DNA from: Theocolax elegans
Taxonomy: Eukaryota; Arthropoda; Insecta; Hymenoptera; Cerocephalidae
Assembly: GCA_026168455.1 (NCBI GenBank)
Contig: CM047429.1
Location: 6,537,125-6,601,124, forward strand
Direction: 5' to 3'
DNA length: 64,000 nucleotides
Part shown: positions 37,668 to 48,335 of the stretch, one piece after another
How positions within the stretch are numbered: the stretch's first letter is position 1
How the letters are laid out: every line of letters begins with the position of its first letter
Notes under the pieces: model-generated
Told to the model about the DNA's origin: nothing
Database searches by the model: none
The model's input: only the letters and a program-made list of their open reading frames with translations
Position numbers and translations under genes: made by a program

Positions 37668-37683
37668 GGCCCTTTTCAGGGCC
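37668..37683 (+). promoter_or_regulatory. Histone-type 3' stem-loop
   Basis: GGCCCTTTTCAGGGCC fits the metazoan replication-dependent histone 3' stem-loop (six base pairs, UUUC loop, 5' flank AAUC, 3' flank AAAU). No histone ORF lies upstream; the preceding 140 bp are CA repeat and unrecognised sequence. Just downstream GATGTGCA and AATCCGAT recur inverted within 60 bp. Confidence 0.6.
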
Positions 37684-37829
37684 AAATGATGTGCAAAATC
37701 CGATCGCTCAACCTCCCCGTGGTGCACATCGGATTCGACTAATGACGACGGTAAATAGCTCATTTGAAACTTACATTTTATTCTTGAAAAAAATAATTAC
37801 ACACGACCACAATGCGGGTCTTATATTTA

Positions 37830-37990
37830 TGGATTGGGGATTGTGGGTTTCGGGTTTGTGGGATTGGAGTCTATGGGTCTGAGGTTTTTTAATTTGTGGT
37901 TTATGCGTTTAATGTTTGTGGTTTAGGGTTTTGTGGGTTACGCTTTTGTGGGTTCGGGGTTTGTGGGTTTCGGGCTTGTGGGTCTGGAGT
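37830..37990. repeat. GGGTTTGTGGG minisatellite (right arm)
   Basis: Inverted counterpart of the left-arm array, with more diverged and longer units. Confidence 0.9.
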
Positions 37991-38487
37991 TACCTACCTA
38001 TTTTCAACTCCACATAAGTCTCGCTTTTCAAATTAATCAATTAGAAAGTTGGTGAATCCGATTCAGGTCTACAGCAAATATCAGATACGTCCTCTCTCTA
38101 TGTCTCTGAAACTACGCATAGAATTACTTTGCGCCCGTGAGAACTTTTGTTCGGAATGTTGAAAACTATAACATACTGCAATTTTAGCCGAATCGACTGG
38201 GACCCAATTTTCATTCATTTTGTTCTTTTCTATGATAGATTAAAAGAAATTAAATTTTGTATTAGAATAAAAATGGCAAGACATATGCAACTATAGACCA
38301 GAGTGCTTATATAAAAGTAAATTTAAATTAACCTAATATGACTGATTGTAAACCTATAATTACGCCTTTTCCAAGAAAAATTCATTATGAATCTTTAAAT
38401 TCTGATGAGAACATTGATGCACATTGTCGAAACCTTATTGGATGTTTAAAGGGATGCCATAGTCAACATTTATCCTCCTTACCTTAC

Positions 38488-38752
38488 GTATGTGAAAAAA
38501 TAAGAAAAGAGGCGCCTTCGTTTATCAATAATCTAACTGTGTGCTGATTTTCAGATGAAAATTATATTGCGTTTTTGAGAAAAGTCTTACCAAAAATCTG
38601 AGCCTAACCTCAACCAGGTGAAACTTTTTTGTTATTTTTTGTTATTTTTGTAAGACTTTTCTCGCAAACGCAATTATATTTTAATCTAAAATTCAGCACA
38701 CATCTAGATTGTCAATAAACGAAGGCGCCTTTTCTCTTATTTTTTCACATAC
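38488..38752. mobile_element. Foldback MITE, about 100-bp inverted arms
   Basis: The arm starting GTATGTGAAAAAATAAGA at 38488 is mirrored ending at 38752, with about 90 percent identity by eye over 100 bp and a spacer of about 60 bp. No ORF. Target duplications are not obvious. Confidence 0.8.
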
Positions 38753-39840
38753 TGTTCTACTGTTTTATTAATTAATCATCAAATTGAGTATGGAACCCCC
38801 TTAATGTATTTAATGATCCGCATAGCTTCTAGAGTAAGGCTTTTCAAAAATTAAAATTTAATTTCTATATGTCAAAAAAATCTTAAGCGAAGGATAAATT
38901 CATTTTTCTTAAAACTCTGTGACTTCGGGTGAAAACACGTCATACTCTGGGTGGTTGGAGTTCTTACCACCAAGGGATCCGACTGTTCTCTCTACTCGCT
39001 AGAGAAACAGTCAAATACAAGGCATAAGTATAACCGGTTAATTTGCCGTCGCTTTCCATTTGGGACGGGCGTCTAAGGAAGGTATGTAGTTCCTTACTGA
39101 GGAGACCAAAGCTAGAGAGCCGTGATTAAAACGACAATTTTTAATTTTTAATTATTTGAAAGGCTTATTTGGAACTGTTACCAACTATAGTGGACGAAGA
39201 GTAAAAGCCTTGCGTAATAATGCATATTGATTCGCAAACTTTGATAAATTCTACATCTCAAAGTAATATATTTAATTTAATCTAAAATTGGATAATATAA
39301 TAATTTGACTTTTTGGAATAAGTATGATTTTTAACTATTGAAAAGTGTTTATAAATATAACATTGAGGATAGACCAAAAGAATATTGATGATAAAAGTTA
39401 AGCAGCGTTGACTTCGGTTAGTACGTTACTAGGTACCCAAAAAAGTAGAACAGAAAAATGCCAATTATTTTTTTTCGTTATTTTTCTATAACTTCACGAC
39501 GTTTATTCATTATTTACATAAGATTTTTCTGAATACGAAATACTTATGCATATATGCAGCCGAGCGAATTGCATATGGATTATAATTAATTACATTAAAT
39601 TACAGTTTACTACAAGCACGTGTTTAATCATTTAATTTAGCATGTGTTTTTTATATGTTAATTTGGTTTGGATTAATCACGTTATTTAGCATATGAACAA
39701 TCACATGTTGCATAACATGGTATATCGTAATTTGCATGACACAGCATATGTGTTATCAAGTAATTGAGACGTATCTCCCCATAAGCAAAAGATGCAATAA
39801 AATCGATGTCTGATATGGCCCCGTAAGCGAAGAATACAAA
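38753..39840. other. Intergenic DNA, no gene seen
   Basis: A stretch at about 39055-39110 (cgtctaaggaaggt...ttccttactgag) is loosely mirrored at about 62247-62290 and may be a small dispersed repeat. Nothing else recognised. Confidence 0.4.
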
Positions 39841-40071
39841 ATTGTGTGTGTGTATTTTTATTTACGCACGACGTGTGGGACTCGCCCGTGCTGCACACAC
39901 GGGATTACCGACTAAAACATCCCTGCCAGACCGCACAGACAGGGTGCCTCCATTCTATTGTTACTCCCCCCGGGAACTGTCGGGAGGGGTGGGGGCAGTC
40001 ATGCCCTGTCTGGGCCGTCGCACCTTAATTCATCAAGCTGGTGTTGTTGCTGACATTTCTTCTTCTCTTTA

Positions 40072-40380
40072 CAGTTCTCCTGATAAGATTCAGCGGTTCC
40101 ACGATGTTAGTGGCAAGCGTGACCATTCTGTAATCAGTACTCCTGGAACTGTTAGCACTCTTCCAGGATATTTGGGCAATAGAGGAGAACGTATTTCACG
40201 TTTTCGTCCAATCCAGGCCATGTTGTGTACTCCGCGTTCACGTACACTTTAATGCGGCACCGGTAGCTGCGGAAACATTCATGACCAGTAAGCAACTGGG
40301 TGAGATGGATGTTGACGAAGTCGTGCTCCCTGCTCAACCATCATGCAATACTGGGGATGATTTCAATTAATCAAAGCATG
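40072..40380 (+). pseudogene. Exon-like piece of an unrecognised gene
   Basis: A strong 3' splice pattern (ctgac, then atttcttcttctctttacag ending at about 40076) precedes an open frame: SPDKIQRFHDVSGKRDHSV, STLPGYLGNRGERISRF, ending at a TAA at about 40252. A second frame shifted by one base continues to 40369 with AETFMTSKQLGEMDVDEVVL and a TAA. It looks like a last exon with one frameshift, or two overlapping chance frames. I do not recognise the protein. The sequence upstream (39850-40060) is GC-rich with a CCTGTCTG/CAGACAGG pairing. Confidence 0.35.
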
Positions 40381-41349
40381 CTGATTATAAAGTAATATGC
40401 GACAGAAATTTAACAACCTAGTTGTTGCATATTTTTTTATAATTGTAAAAACAATTTATTACTATAAATGTATTAGATTTGATAAGCAGCTTAGATTACT
40501 TGGACATAGAAAAATATTTTTCAATATAATTTTAATACTCTGCGACATATAAATTTTTAATTAATATAATACAATATACCTACTTAATATTATTAATAAC
40601 TAATATATGTATGTGTAAGTATCTATAGTTTATTGTAAAAATCATTAAAATATCATATTAGTATGTTTGGTATACACAAAAAGTGTCAAAACGTAATCAT
40701 GTGCGAGCGTGAATGCGTACATCGAGCTTGGAGTTGTAATTTCAGTAAGCGTCAAATATGCGCCACGCTAAATTTGCAATAACTTTGTAACTAATAGAGA
40801 TATTTTAATAAACTAAAATTGAGCATATTTGCCTTGACATAAGCTTTCTTTTCATCTGGGCTAAATGTTGTAATTGTTGTTAGAATCAATTTTATACCGT
40901 TATAAACAAATTAGTTTCCATATTTTTAGCTTAACTTATTGCTTTTTGCAAGTTATAATAACATTTAATACATGCATTTAATAACTTTTTTTCTTCTGCA
41001 TGTTAGAATAATAACTATTTTATCGAACGCAAGTTATAAAATTCCAAAATTGTATTTAAACCAAAGTTACAACCGAAAAGTGAGCGCGCATAACGAAAAC
41101 GGAACATTTTTCATTAAATTTGCAATAACTTTTGACCTAATCAAGATATTTAATCAAACCAAAATCGAGAAAATTTGTAATAAAAATATCTTTGTTTTTC
41201 TATAGTTAAAAGGTTTAAATTATTGTTAGAGTGGCTTGTAACGCGGCTTAAACAATTAATTTGTTAATAACAATTTATCTACAACTTTTTCAGACTTCTA
41301 CCCAAAAATTCGGATTCAGCAGGCAAAAATGCTTTAAAAATACTTGGGT
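40381..41349. other. AT-rich intergenic DNA, no gene seen
   Basis: Short ORFs only; nothing recognisable. Confidence 0.5.
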
Positions 41350-43300
41350 AGAGCCGTGGCATATGATAAGGCGACGAAAGCATACCTGGCGCCTAGACTA
41401 AGGCTCCCCTGGGTTAGTTCTTAATCCTTACCATATTGCACGGCTTACCCTAGGGATCGTCTTCCACTTCCTCACAAAACTCGAGCCATAACTTGCGTTT
41501 AGCCGCTTTGATGGCAGCCTTGATCTCTACCCGCATTTCTTCGTAGGCCGCGGGTGGTTCTTGGTACCACGGCTTGTTCCGAGCTGTCTGGTACATTCGC
41601 CGAGTTCACAGACACTCATGGCGTAATTTTGCGATATTCTCATTCCACCAGTAAACCAGTGGATGGCCACGGGGGATGGACTTCCGTGTCATAGAGATAT
41701 CGCAAGCCGATACTATGTCATGGGTGAGTTCCTCGGCTCATTCTTCCGGTGTTCCTTTGACAGCAACTTCTGCTATTGAGCAGAGGAATATTTCCCGGTC
41801 GAGGGTAGAAGGTATCCATTTCTTATATTGGAAGCTTATGTCCGAACATGCTGTTCTCTTAGTCGTTGTTTGGAGCTGGTACACGAGTGCTTGATCGTCG
41901 CTCCCCGTGTAGCAATCACTAACTTTCAAGGTTGACCCTCTCTCCATCAATCTAGGATCAATCAAGGTTAGATCTATTATAGACGACCTCCCCGACTTGG
42001 TAAAAGTAGGAGTCGTCCCGGTGTTAGCAATCTCCAACTCTAATATCGTAAAAGCCTCGAGTAGTGTACGACTACGAGTGTTGGTTTTCGTACTGCCTCA
42101 TTAAAATCCTCTCCGATGACTATTGGTGATCGAGATAACCTTGCACTAGTGACGATTGCATTAAGGAATCCCGGAAACTCGTCGATGTTATCACTGTGCG
42201 GGAGGTAACAACTGTATAATCGTATACCTGCCACCTCCATCCAGGTAGAGATGGGAGGGGAGCGGTCATTTTTCTAGATACATGCCGGTTTCCACATACC
42301 CAGATAGCCGTCAGTAATAACGCGAGACCGCCTCGCGGAGCCGAACCTTGCAGTTGATCCAGCCTATCCAAAACTTTCCATTCTGTAGCATTTTTTTTGC
42401 TGCTGATGCGGGAAGAAGGACGCTGGTTATCTGAGAGCTAAAGGTACCATATTAGGCCACTTCTTCCGCCGTCGTGGCCTCGTCCATGTCCTTTACAGTA
42501 ATGGACTCTGTGTGGGTCAGTATCTGGACCTCTGCTAACCCACGTATCGTGGACGAGACCGCTGTCTCGAAGTCTGGAGTTCCTACGTCGGGTCCCTCGA
42601 GCTCAATGAGCAGATTTTCTGCTTTGGTACACCGGATACGAGAGTCTTTCTTCCATCGGCTAGATCGGGTTTGGCACAGACCGTATTCGCCGAAGGATGT
42701 CGGCCTGAGCTCGCCCTCGTGATACTTTGGTGTTACTAGCGTCGGAACGAGCTGGTTTCACGACCGCTTTATGTTTTTTGAACACCTTAAGCGGCCCGAC
42801 GACATCCTTGGCCTGCTTTAGCAGCGTATTCTGCTGAACCTCCTCCTTTTTGCTCTTGCGCACTACCGTAGCTTGGTCTCAGATCATTGACTGGTTTTCA
42901 CCGATCTCAGAATGGATAACGAAGCATCTGTTGGCCCACATTTGTCTATCGATTATATCACAAGGTGTCTATTTTCTCACACAGTCGGAGGAAAGTACTG
43001 TCAGCGTCATTTGACATCCCAGTCGGGAGCAGGTCACACGTAGCATTTGATGCTACAAAGGCTGGGTGACCAACCTTCGCAGCACTTACCCGTTTTAACA
43101 AGGTGCATTTGCCCCCTCCCCCCTCCCAATCCGTGGAACCAGCACTGACCACCGGGGCTTTCACCCGATTGGAATCAGTGGCAGTACTTGACAAGACTGC
43201 CATGCCCGCTTGGGGTAGTGTTGTGTCAATCTCACTATCCATTCTTGGTTTAATTTCGGGGTGTCTTCCCCAACTTGGTTATGGTTCACCCCGAATATTT
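41350..43300 (-). pseudogene. R1-like LINE relic: ORF1 and endonuclease, RT missing
   Basis: From 43242 downward: an ORF1-like piece (43242-42958 and 42863-42660), then endonuclease pieces: VAGIRLYSCYLPHSDNIDEF and SPIVIGEDFNEAV (42240-42130, the GDFNA region), and GRSSIIDLTLID and SDDQALVYQLQ (about 41990-41880, the SDH-like end). The linker follows (about 41660-41450: VYWWNENIAKLRHEC, AAIKAAKRKLWLEFCEEVE) and the trace stops at the DPWG-like site near 41440. RT is absent. Several frames and stops; dead. Confidence 0.7.
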
Positions 43301-44039
43301 GATTTTTCCGGTATCATTCATATTTGGAAATCATTCCCCAATCCACCACCTGGAGAGGTGCCACGATGCGGCACCAGCAAACCCGATACGAGTATGTGTG
43401 TATGTGTGTGTATACGAGAATCTCGTTAGTTTGAAAAATATTTTCAATTTGAAAATAAAGCATTTTAAAATGTTGCAGAGATACCACTATAAATTTTATG
43501 TAAATAAATTGCCTTCGAGGCAGCACGTTCGACCTCTTAATCGTTATGTAAATGTACATTATTCGATAATATAATAAATCAGTAAGTTGTAATACATGAA
43601 ATTTAGTTTTTTATTTAATCGTGAAATGTTAAAAAAATTTGGCATTGGTGCCAACTTAAATCAGGGCGACAAAAATCATCATCTGAACTAACGTGTTTTT
43701 AAACGAATTCTGAGTTAATGTGTTCTGCAACCGAATAATGAGTTAGAATGTTTTTATATTGAGGCAACAATATGATACTGTAAAATGTATAATTTGTAAA
43801 CCAATGTATTTTTTAGGAGCCGTGTTGGAATATACATATTAAATCAGTCTTGTTTATTAAAACACATTGATACATTACTAAGTAAAGTAATGAATCTTAT
43901 TATAGAAATATAATTTTATGTTTACTCCTATGGCGCTAACTTTCAGCCTTCCTTAGATTTTAGTAAATTTTCTATATTATATTTTACCAAAGTATATTTT
44001 ACTTCGTTACCCATTTCCAATACAATCTAATCTGGGAAT
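43301..44039. other. Intergenic DNA, no gene seen
   Basis: Contains a GT-rich run at about 43395-43415. No recognised feature. Confidence 0.45.
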
Positions 44040-44567
44040 ATCATAAGACACTGAATAAACGGGTAGTGGGAAACAAACGACTAATACTGACATAGATACA
44101 AAAGGAAAACATGTAGAACCAAGCCTCACGGTGAAAATTGCTTAGGGAATGACTAGGAAAGAAACATTAAAAGGGCATGGATAAACACTGCAAGATGCAC
44201 ATAATCTAAAGCCACACTTGGGAATACACTAAGCAGATACTGCGTAGAAGGGCTTAAGAAACTTAACAGAAATACAGCAAGCAGCACGTAGATGAAATAC
44301 CTTTACACACCTTGTGTGAGTGCCACAGAACCATGACGAAAAGGTGGCGCCTTACAGGTGAATTTCTAATTGATTTAGTGGGTATCTCTAACTGGGATGT
44401 CCAGAGAATATTTGCCGTATGGCATGGTCTCTAGACGGTGCTTGATTAAGAAAACCAAGAACCTTTTGCGAAGCTCACTCATGGCAAAAAACAGGATCGC
44501 TGCATGTTTGGGGGAACTAAAAATGGGAAATTATAAACAGGGTGTAAAGGGAATAATAATAATAATA
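44040..44567 (+). pseudogene. 3' tail of a LINE of the 28771-32148 family
   Basis: Matches the end of the intact LINE from RNase H to the tail, for example aaggtggcgccttacaggtg and aatttctaattgattta near 44340-44380, and ends in a (TAA)n run at about 44552-44567. It has several deletions and stops. Confidence 0.85.
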
Positions 44568-44790
44568 GGGTCAGCATATTTAAGTGATCAATATATACAA
44601 ATTCTTCTCTCTGGAAGAAGAAATGTGGAACAGAGGATTTGCATTTATTATAATAATAATCTTCTTCATATTTATGATAGTTTAAATAGTTGTAACCTAC
44701 AGAAAATCACTTGAAGAAATTAACAGAATTTATTTTGGATTTTTATCGCTTATTGGTGCAATGGTATAAACAGTCAAAAATTGAAATTAT
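44568..44790 (+). pseudogene. Possible Ulp1-like cysteine protease fragment
   Basis: The frame gives YLSDQYIQILLSGRRNVEQR, then ICIYYNNNLLHIYDSLNSCN. The phrase YY-N-HIYDSLN is typical of Ulp1/C48-like domains found in arthropod mobile elements as I recall. The His expected before the strand is not present and frame is lost at about 44712, so it would be a dead remnant. Tentative. Confidence 0.35.
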
Positions 44791-44819
44791 TCGAAAAATA
44801 AGCATAATTAACATTTTTA

Positions 44820-47697
44820 ACAATTTTTAAATTTTTGTAATACATGTTAAATGGAAAAAATCTTATAAATTTAAAGAAGAATCTATTAAACATTTGTGTA
44901 TATATATTATTTCCATTTTGTGACGTGTCCACTGGGGATTAGGGTGGAGTCACGAAATAATACAAAAAAGAACAAATAAAACGATTGCAGGTTTATTGCA
45001 CTCAAGGTGCTCAAGAGAAATACACGGCAAAGCAGCGGCTTTGCCGTTCAAAATTGCCAGTCACGTTGGCCGCGGTCGCTCGCGTTCGCGCAATTGTGGA
45101 CCGTCCCGCACCTAACCACGCGTCGCGCACACACACTTAAAGGAAGCTGGACTTGGGAGGAAGGAGCACGGCTCACCTGGACGCTCGTCTCCTGGGTCCT
45201 CGGACACACACGTAGTTTATGAAAATTGCGGTATCTCGGGTCGCACGATCGGTGGTCGGTCGCAGTCTGTGGAGTATCGGCACGCACGAAGCGAGAGAGT
45301 TTTCCCTCGGCGTATTGCGCAGGCGCGCCTACTCTCGCGTCTCGAGTCGTGCGCGCTCGGCTCAGTTCGTACTGGCCGCTCGGGCCGTGATTTCGCTGCC
45401 TCGACGGAGATGTCGTCGACGACGTTGACTTCGTGGTGCTGGATGGCGATTGAGTAACTGCAGCCCTGCTGAGATTACTATCTGCGAGGTAAGCGTTTAA
45501 ATCGTTCCATAGTACCTCGATGTTAATCCGAGCCCCTCGAGTTTCTTTATTGCAGGTGCCGTATGTTATCAATACGGGATCTTCGGCTCGGAGTGTCCGG
45601 ACAGCTGGAGCACATCGGCGTCTCATAACAGCCCTCAGTGAGCGGAGCCAGGCAGCGGTGAATCGTCGTCGTCGTATGGAGTGCCGCCAAGGTAATTTAC
45701 CTACTTTCCTCGGGCTCTATCTAGATGTTTATTTGTGTCTGCCATAACCTCAACTAGACATGTCATCTCCTTTCCTGTTGGTCCTATTGACATACCTGGG
45801 AGAAGCTATGCCTGGTTATAGCTTCTCCATCCTCGTTCCTTAGTAGTCGACCAACTTATTAATTGATTACCGTTTCAGGTACTCTAATTGGCAGTACACC
45901 ATGGCTTGAGCGCAAGGGCGCTACCTCATTCCAAGGCCTGGAGTCTTTACCTGGGCTGCTCAACCTCGGAGGCTTCTCTTGGGTGCTGGAGAGGGCATCA
46001 AGGCTGGATGGGACCTGGGGATATGATACGGGTCATTACTGGTGCTGGAGAAGACATAAGGATGCTGGATCAACGGAGCAGTGTGTGTGTGTGCCATTGT
46101 GCGCAGTCAGGAGTCGCATCTCCTTTGCTTCGGGTTCTGCTGCTTACTACGCATTGTAAGCTTATATCGGTTGCACACATTCGCATATGTGTGTCTAATA
46201 GGACTTAATTGGTATGTATAGCACGCTTACTTCGCATAGTAAGCTTGACAGGTGCTATACAATTTTTAAATTCTTTGTATACATTTTAAATAAATGGAAA
46301 AATCTTATAATTTAAGAAGATCTATTACACATTTGTGTAATATTAGTATTTCCATTTTGTGACGTGTCCACTGGGATTAGGGTGGAGTAACGAAATATAC
46401 AAAAAAGAACAAATAAAACGAGTGCAGGTTTATTGCACCAAGGTGGGCTCAAGTAGAAATACACCGGGGCAAAGGCAGCGGATGCTTTAGCCGGTGTCAA
46501 TAATTGGCCAGTCACGTGGCGCCGCGGGGTCGCGCGCGTTCGCGCAATTGTGGGACCGTGGCCCGCACCTAACCACGCGGTCCGCGCACACACACTTAAA
46601 GGAAGCTGGACTTGGGAGGAAGGAGCACGGCTCACCTGGACGCTCGTCTCCTGGGTCCTCGGACACACACGTAGTTTATGAAAATTGCGGTATCTCGGGT
46701 CGCACGATCGGTGGTCGGTCGCAGTCTGTGGAGTATCGGCACGCACGAAGCGAGAGAGTTTTCCCTCGGCGTATTGCGCAGGCGCGCCTACTCTCGCGTC
46801 TCGAGTCGTGCGCGCTCGGCTCAGTTCGTACTGGCCGCTCGGGCCGTGATTTCGCTGCCTCGACGGAGATGTCGTCGACGACGTTGACTTCGTGGTGCTG
46901 GATGGCGATTGAGTAACTGCAGCCCTGCTGAGATTACTATCTGCGAGGTAAGCGTTTAAATCGTTCCATAGTACCTCGATGTTAATCCGAGCCCCTCGAG
47001 TTTCTTTATTGCAGGTGCCGTATGTTATCAATACGGGATCTTCGGCTCGGAGTGTCCGGACAGCTGGAGCACATCGGCGTCTCATAACAGCCCTCAGTGA
47101 GCGGAGCCAGGCAGCGGTGAATCGTCGTCGTCGTATGGAGTGCCGCCAAGGTAATTTACCTACTTTCCTCGGGCTCTATCTAGATGTTTATTTGTGTCTG
47201 CCATAACCTCAACTAGACATGTCATCTCCTTTCCTGTTGGTCCTATTGACATACCTGGGAGAAGCTATGCCTGGTTATAGCTTCTCCATCCTCGTTCCTT
47301 AGTAGTCGACCAACTTATTAATTGATTACCGTTTCAGGTACTCTAATTGGCAGTACACCATGGCTTGAGCGCAAGGGCGCTACCTCATTCCAAGGCCTGG
47401 AGTCTTTACCTGGGCTGCTCAACCTCGGAGGCTTCTCTTGGGTGCTGGAGAGGGCAGTAAAGGCTGGATGGGACCTGGGGATATGATACGGGTCATTACT
47501 GGTGCTGGAGAAGACATAAGGATGCTGGATCAACGGAGCAGTGTGTGTGTGTGTGCCATTGTGCGCAGTCAGGAGTCGCATCTCCTTTGCTTCGGGTTCT
47601 GCTGCTTACTACGCATTGTAAGCTTATATCGGTTGCACACATTCGCATATGTGTGTCTAATAGGACTTAATTGGTATGTATAGCACGCTTACTTCGC
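44820..47697. repeat. Tandem duplication of flank plus LTR (about 1.44 kb unit)
   Basis: About 100 bp of host flank plus the first 1340 bp of the LTR occur twice: from 44820 and again from 46259. The junction shares ACAAT with both parents. Differences are concentrated in 46260-46610, mostly single-base insertions and deletions; the rest is nearly identical. It may be real or an assembly artefact. Confidence 0.85.
44919..46258 (-). repeat. Extra partial LTR of gypsy element 2
   Basis: Begins TGTGACGTG like the two full LTRs but lacks the last 80 or so bases (+ strand right end), because it joins the duplicated flank at ACAAT. Shares small variants with the 46358 LTR. Confidence 0.85.
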
Positions 47698-47780
47698 ATA
47701 GTAAGCTTGACAGGTGCTATACAATACCTTGTCTCGCTAGTTTATTTCTAAGTGACATGTAGTGTAACTACAATGTCACA
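46358..47780 (-). repeat. 3' LTR of gypsy element 2
   Basis: Downstream LTR in the element's sense. Contains the hairpin GGAGAAGCTAT/ATAGCTTCTCC (47258-47287) and the large palindrome near 47680-47725. The first 250 bp on the + strand contain many indels compared with the other copies. Confidence 0.93.
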
Positions 47781-47793
47781 ACTCCCCCCTCCC
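47781..47793 (-). promoter_or_regulatory. Polypurine tract
   Basis: On the sense strand GGGAGGGGGGAGT directly precedes the 3' LTR start TGTGACATTG; it would prime plus-strand DNA synthesis. Confidence 0.9.
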
Positions 47794-48335
47794 AAACCGA
47801 AGTTATACCTTACTTCGATTTAGAATACGCAAGGGGATGCACAATGCACACAGAAGTATGAATACAATACTAGCGATCAAAACGATTCTAAATAGATCCT
47901 AGTACGTAAAAACTTAACCTAAGATAGCCGGTGCTATCTACAGCGGTGTAAAGTGTAACTGTCTGTGTTGTTTGTGTCGTAAAATAAATTACCTTTTTTT
48001 TCGCATATCTTACTATTAAACTTCAACAGAATAACAAAAATAATTTTCAATTGATTAGTGTAATGGGTTTCTTGAATTCTGGAACACTGGAATCTGGAAC
48101 AGCTTTTCTTTTAGAGTTAATCTGTGTAACCGTGTAACACGCTGAGTGTGTAATTATTACCTTTCCGATAACTAAATTACTTTATTCGATTCGAATTACG
48201 TGTGACTGGCTTACAAACTCTTATCACGCTCGCTTTCCGACCAATTCCGAAATTCGCGACATTCATAACCCAAACTAACATGAAACAATCATTCCAAAAA
48301 ATGTATTAGAATAGAAAACTTTCATTCATTATTAA
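47794..48335 (-). other. 3' untranslated region of gypsy element 2
   Basis: AT-rich non-coding stretch between the end of the pol tail and the PPT. No ORF of note. Confidence 0.6.

Larger units (their letters stand above)
34170..38230 (+). mobile_element. DDE transposon with long inverted repeats
   Basis: The left end (GGGTCCCAGTCGATTCGGCT at 34200) is mirrored at the right end (38205 reading back). The matched arms run about 450 bp and include a GGGTTTGTGGG-type minisatellite (34640-34740 and 37830-37990). The match continues about 20-30 bp further out on both sides, so the exact ends are uncertain; AATT flanks GGG on both sides. Three ORFs between the arms read + and encode a broken transposase. 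A tRNA-derived insert disrupts only the left arm. Confidence 0.85.

Noticed and set aside
45048..45626. 192-codon minus-strand ORF inside each LTR copy (also 46.3-47.1 kb and 58.5-59.1 kb)
   Set aside because: It is Arg/Ser/Thr-rich, matches no family I know and lies in GC-rich LTR sequence where long open frames arise by chance; presence in three copies only reflects recent duplication.
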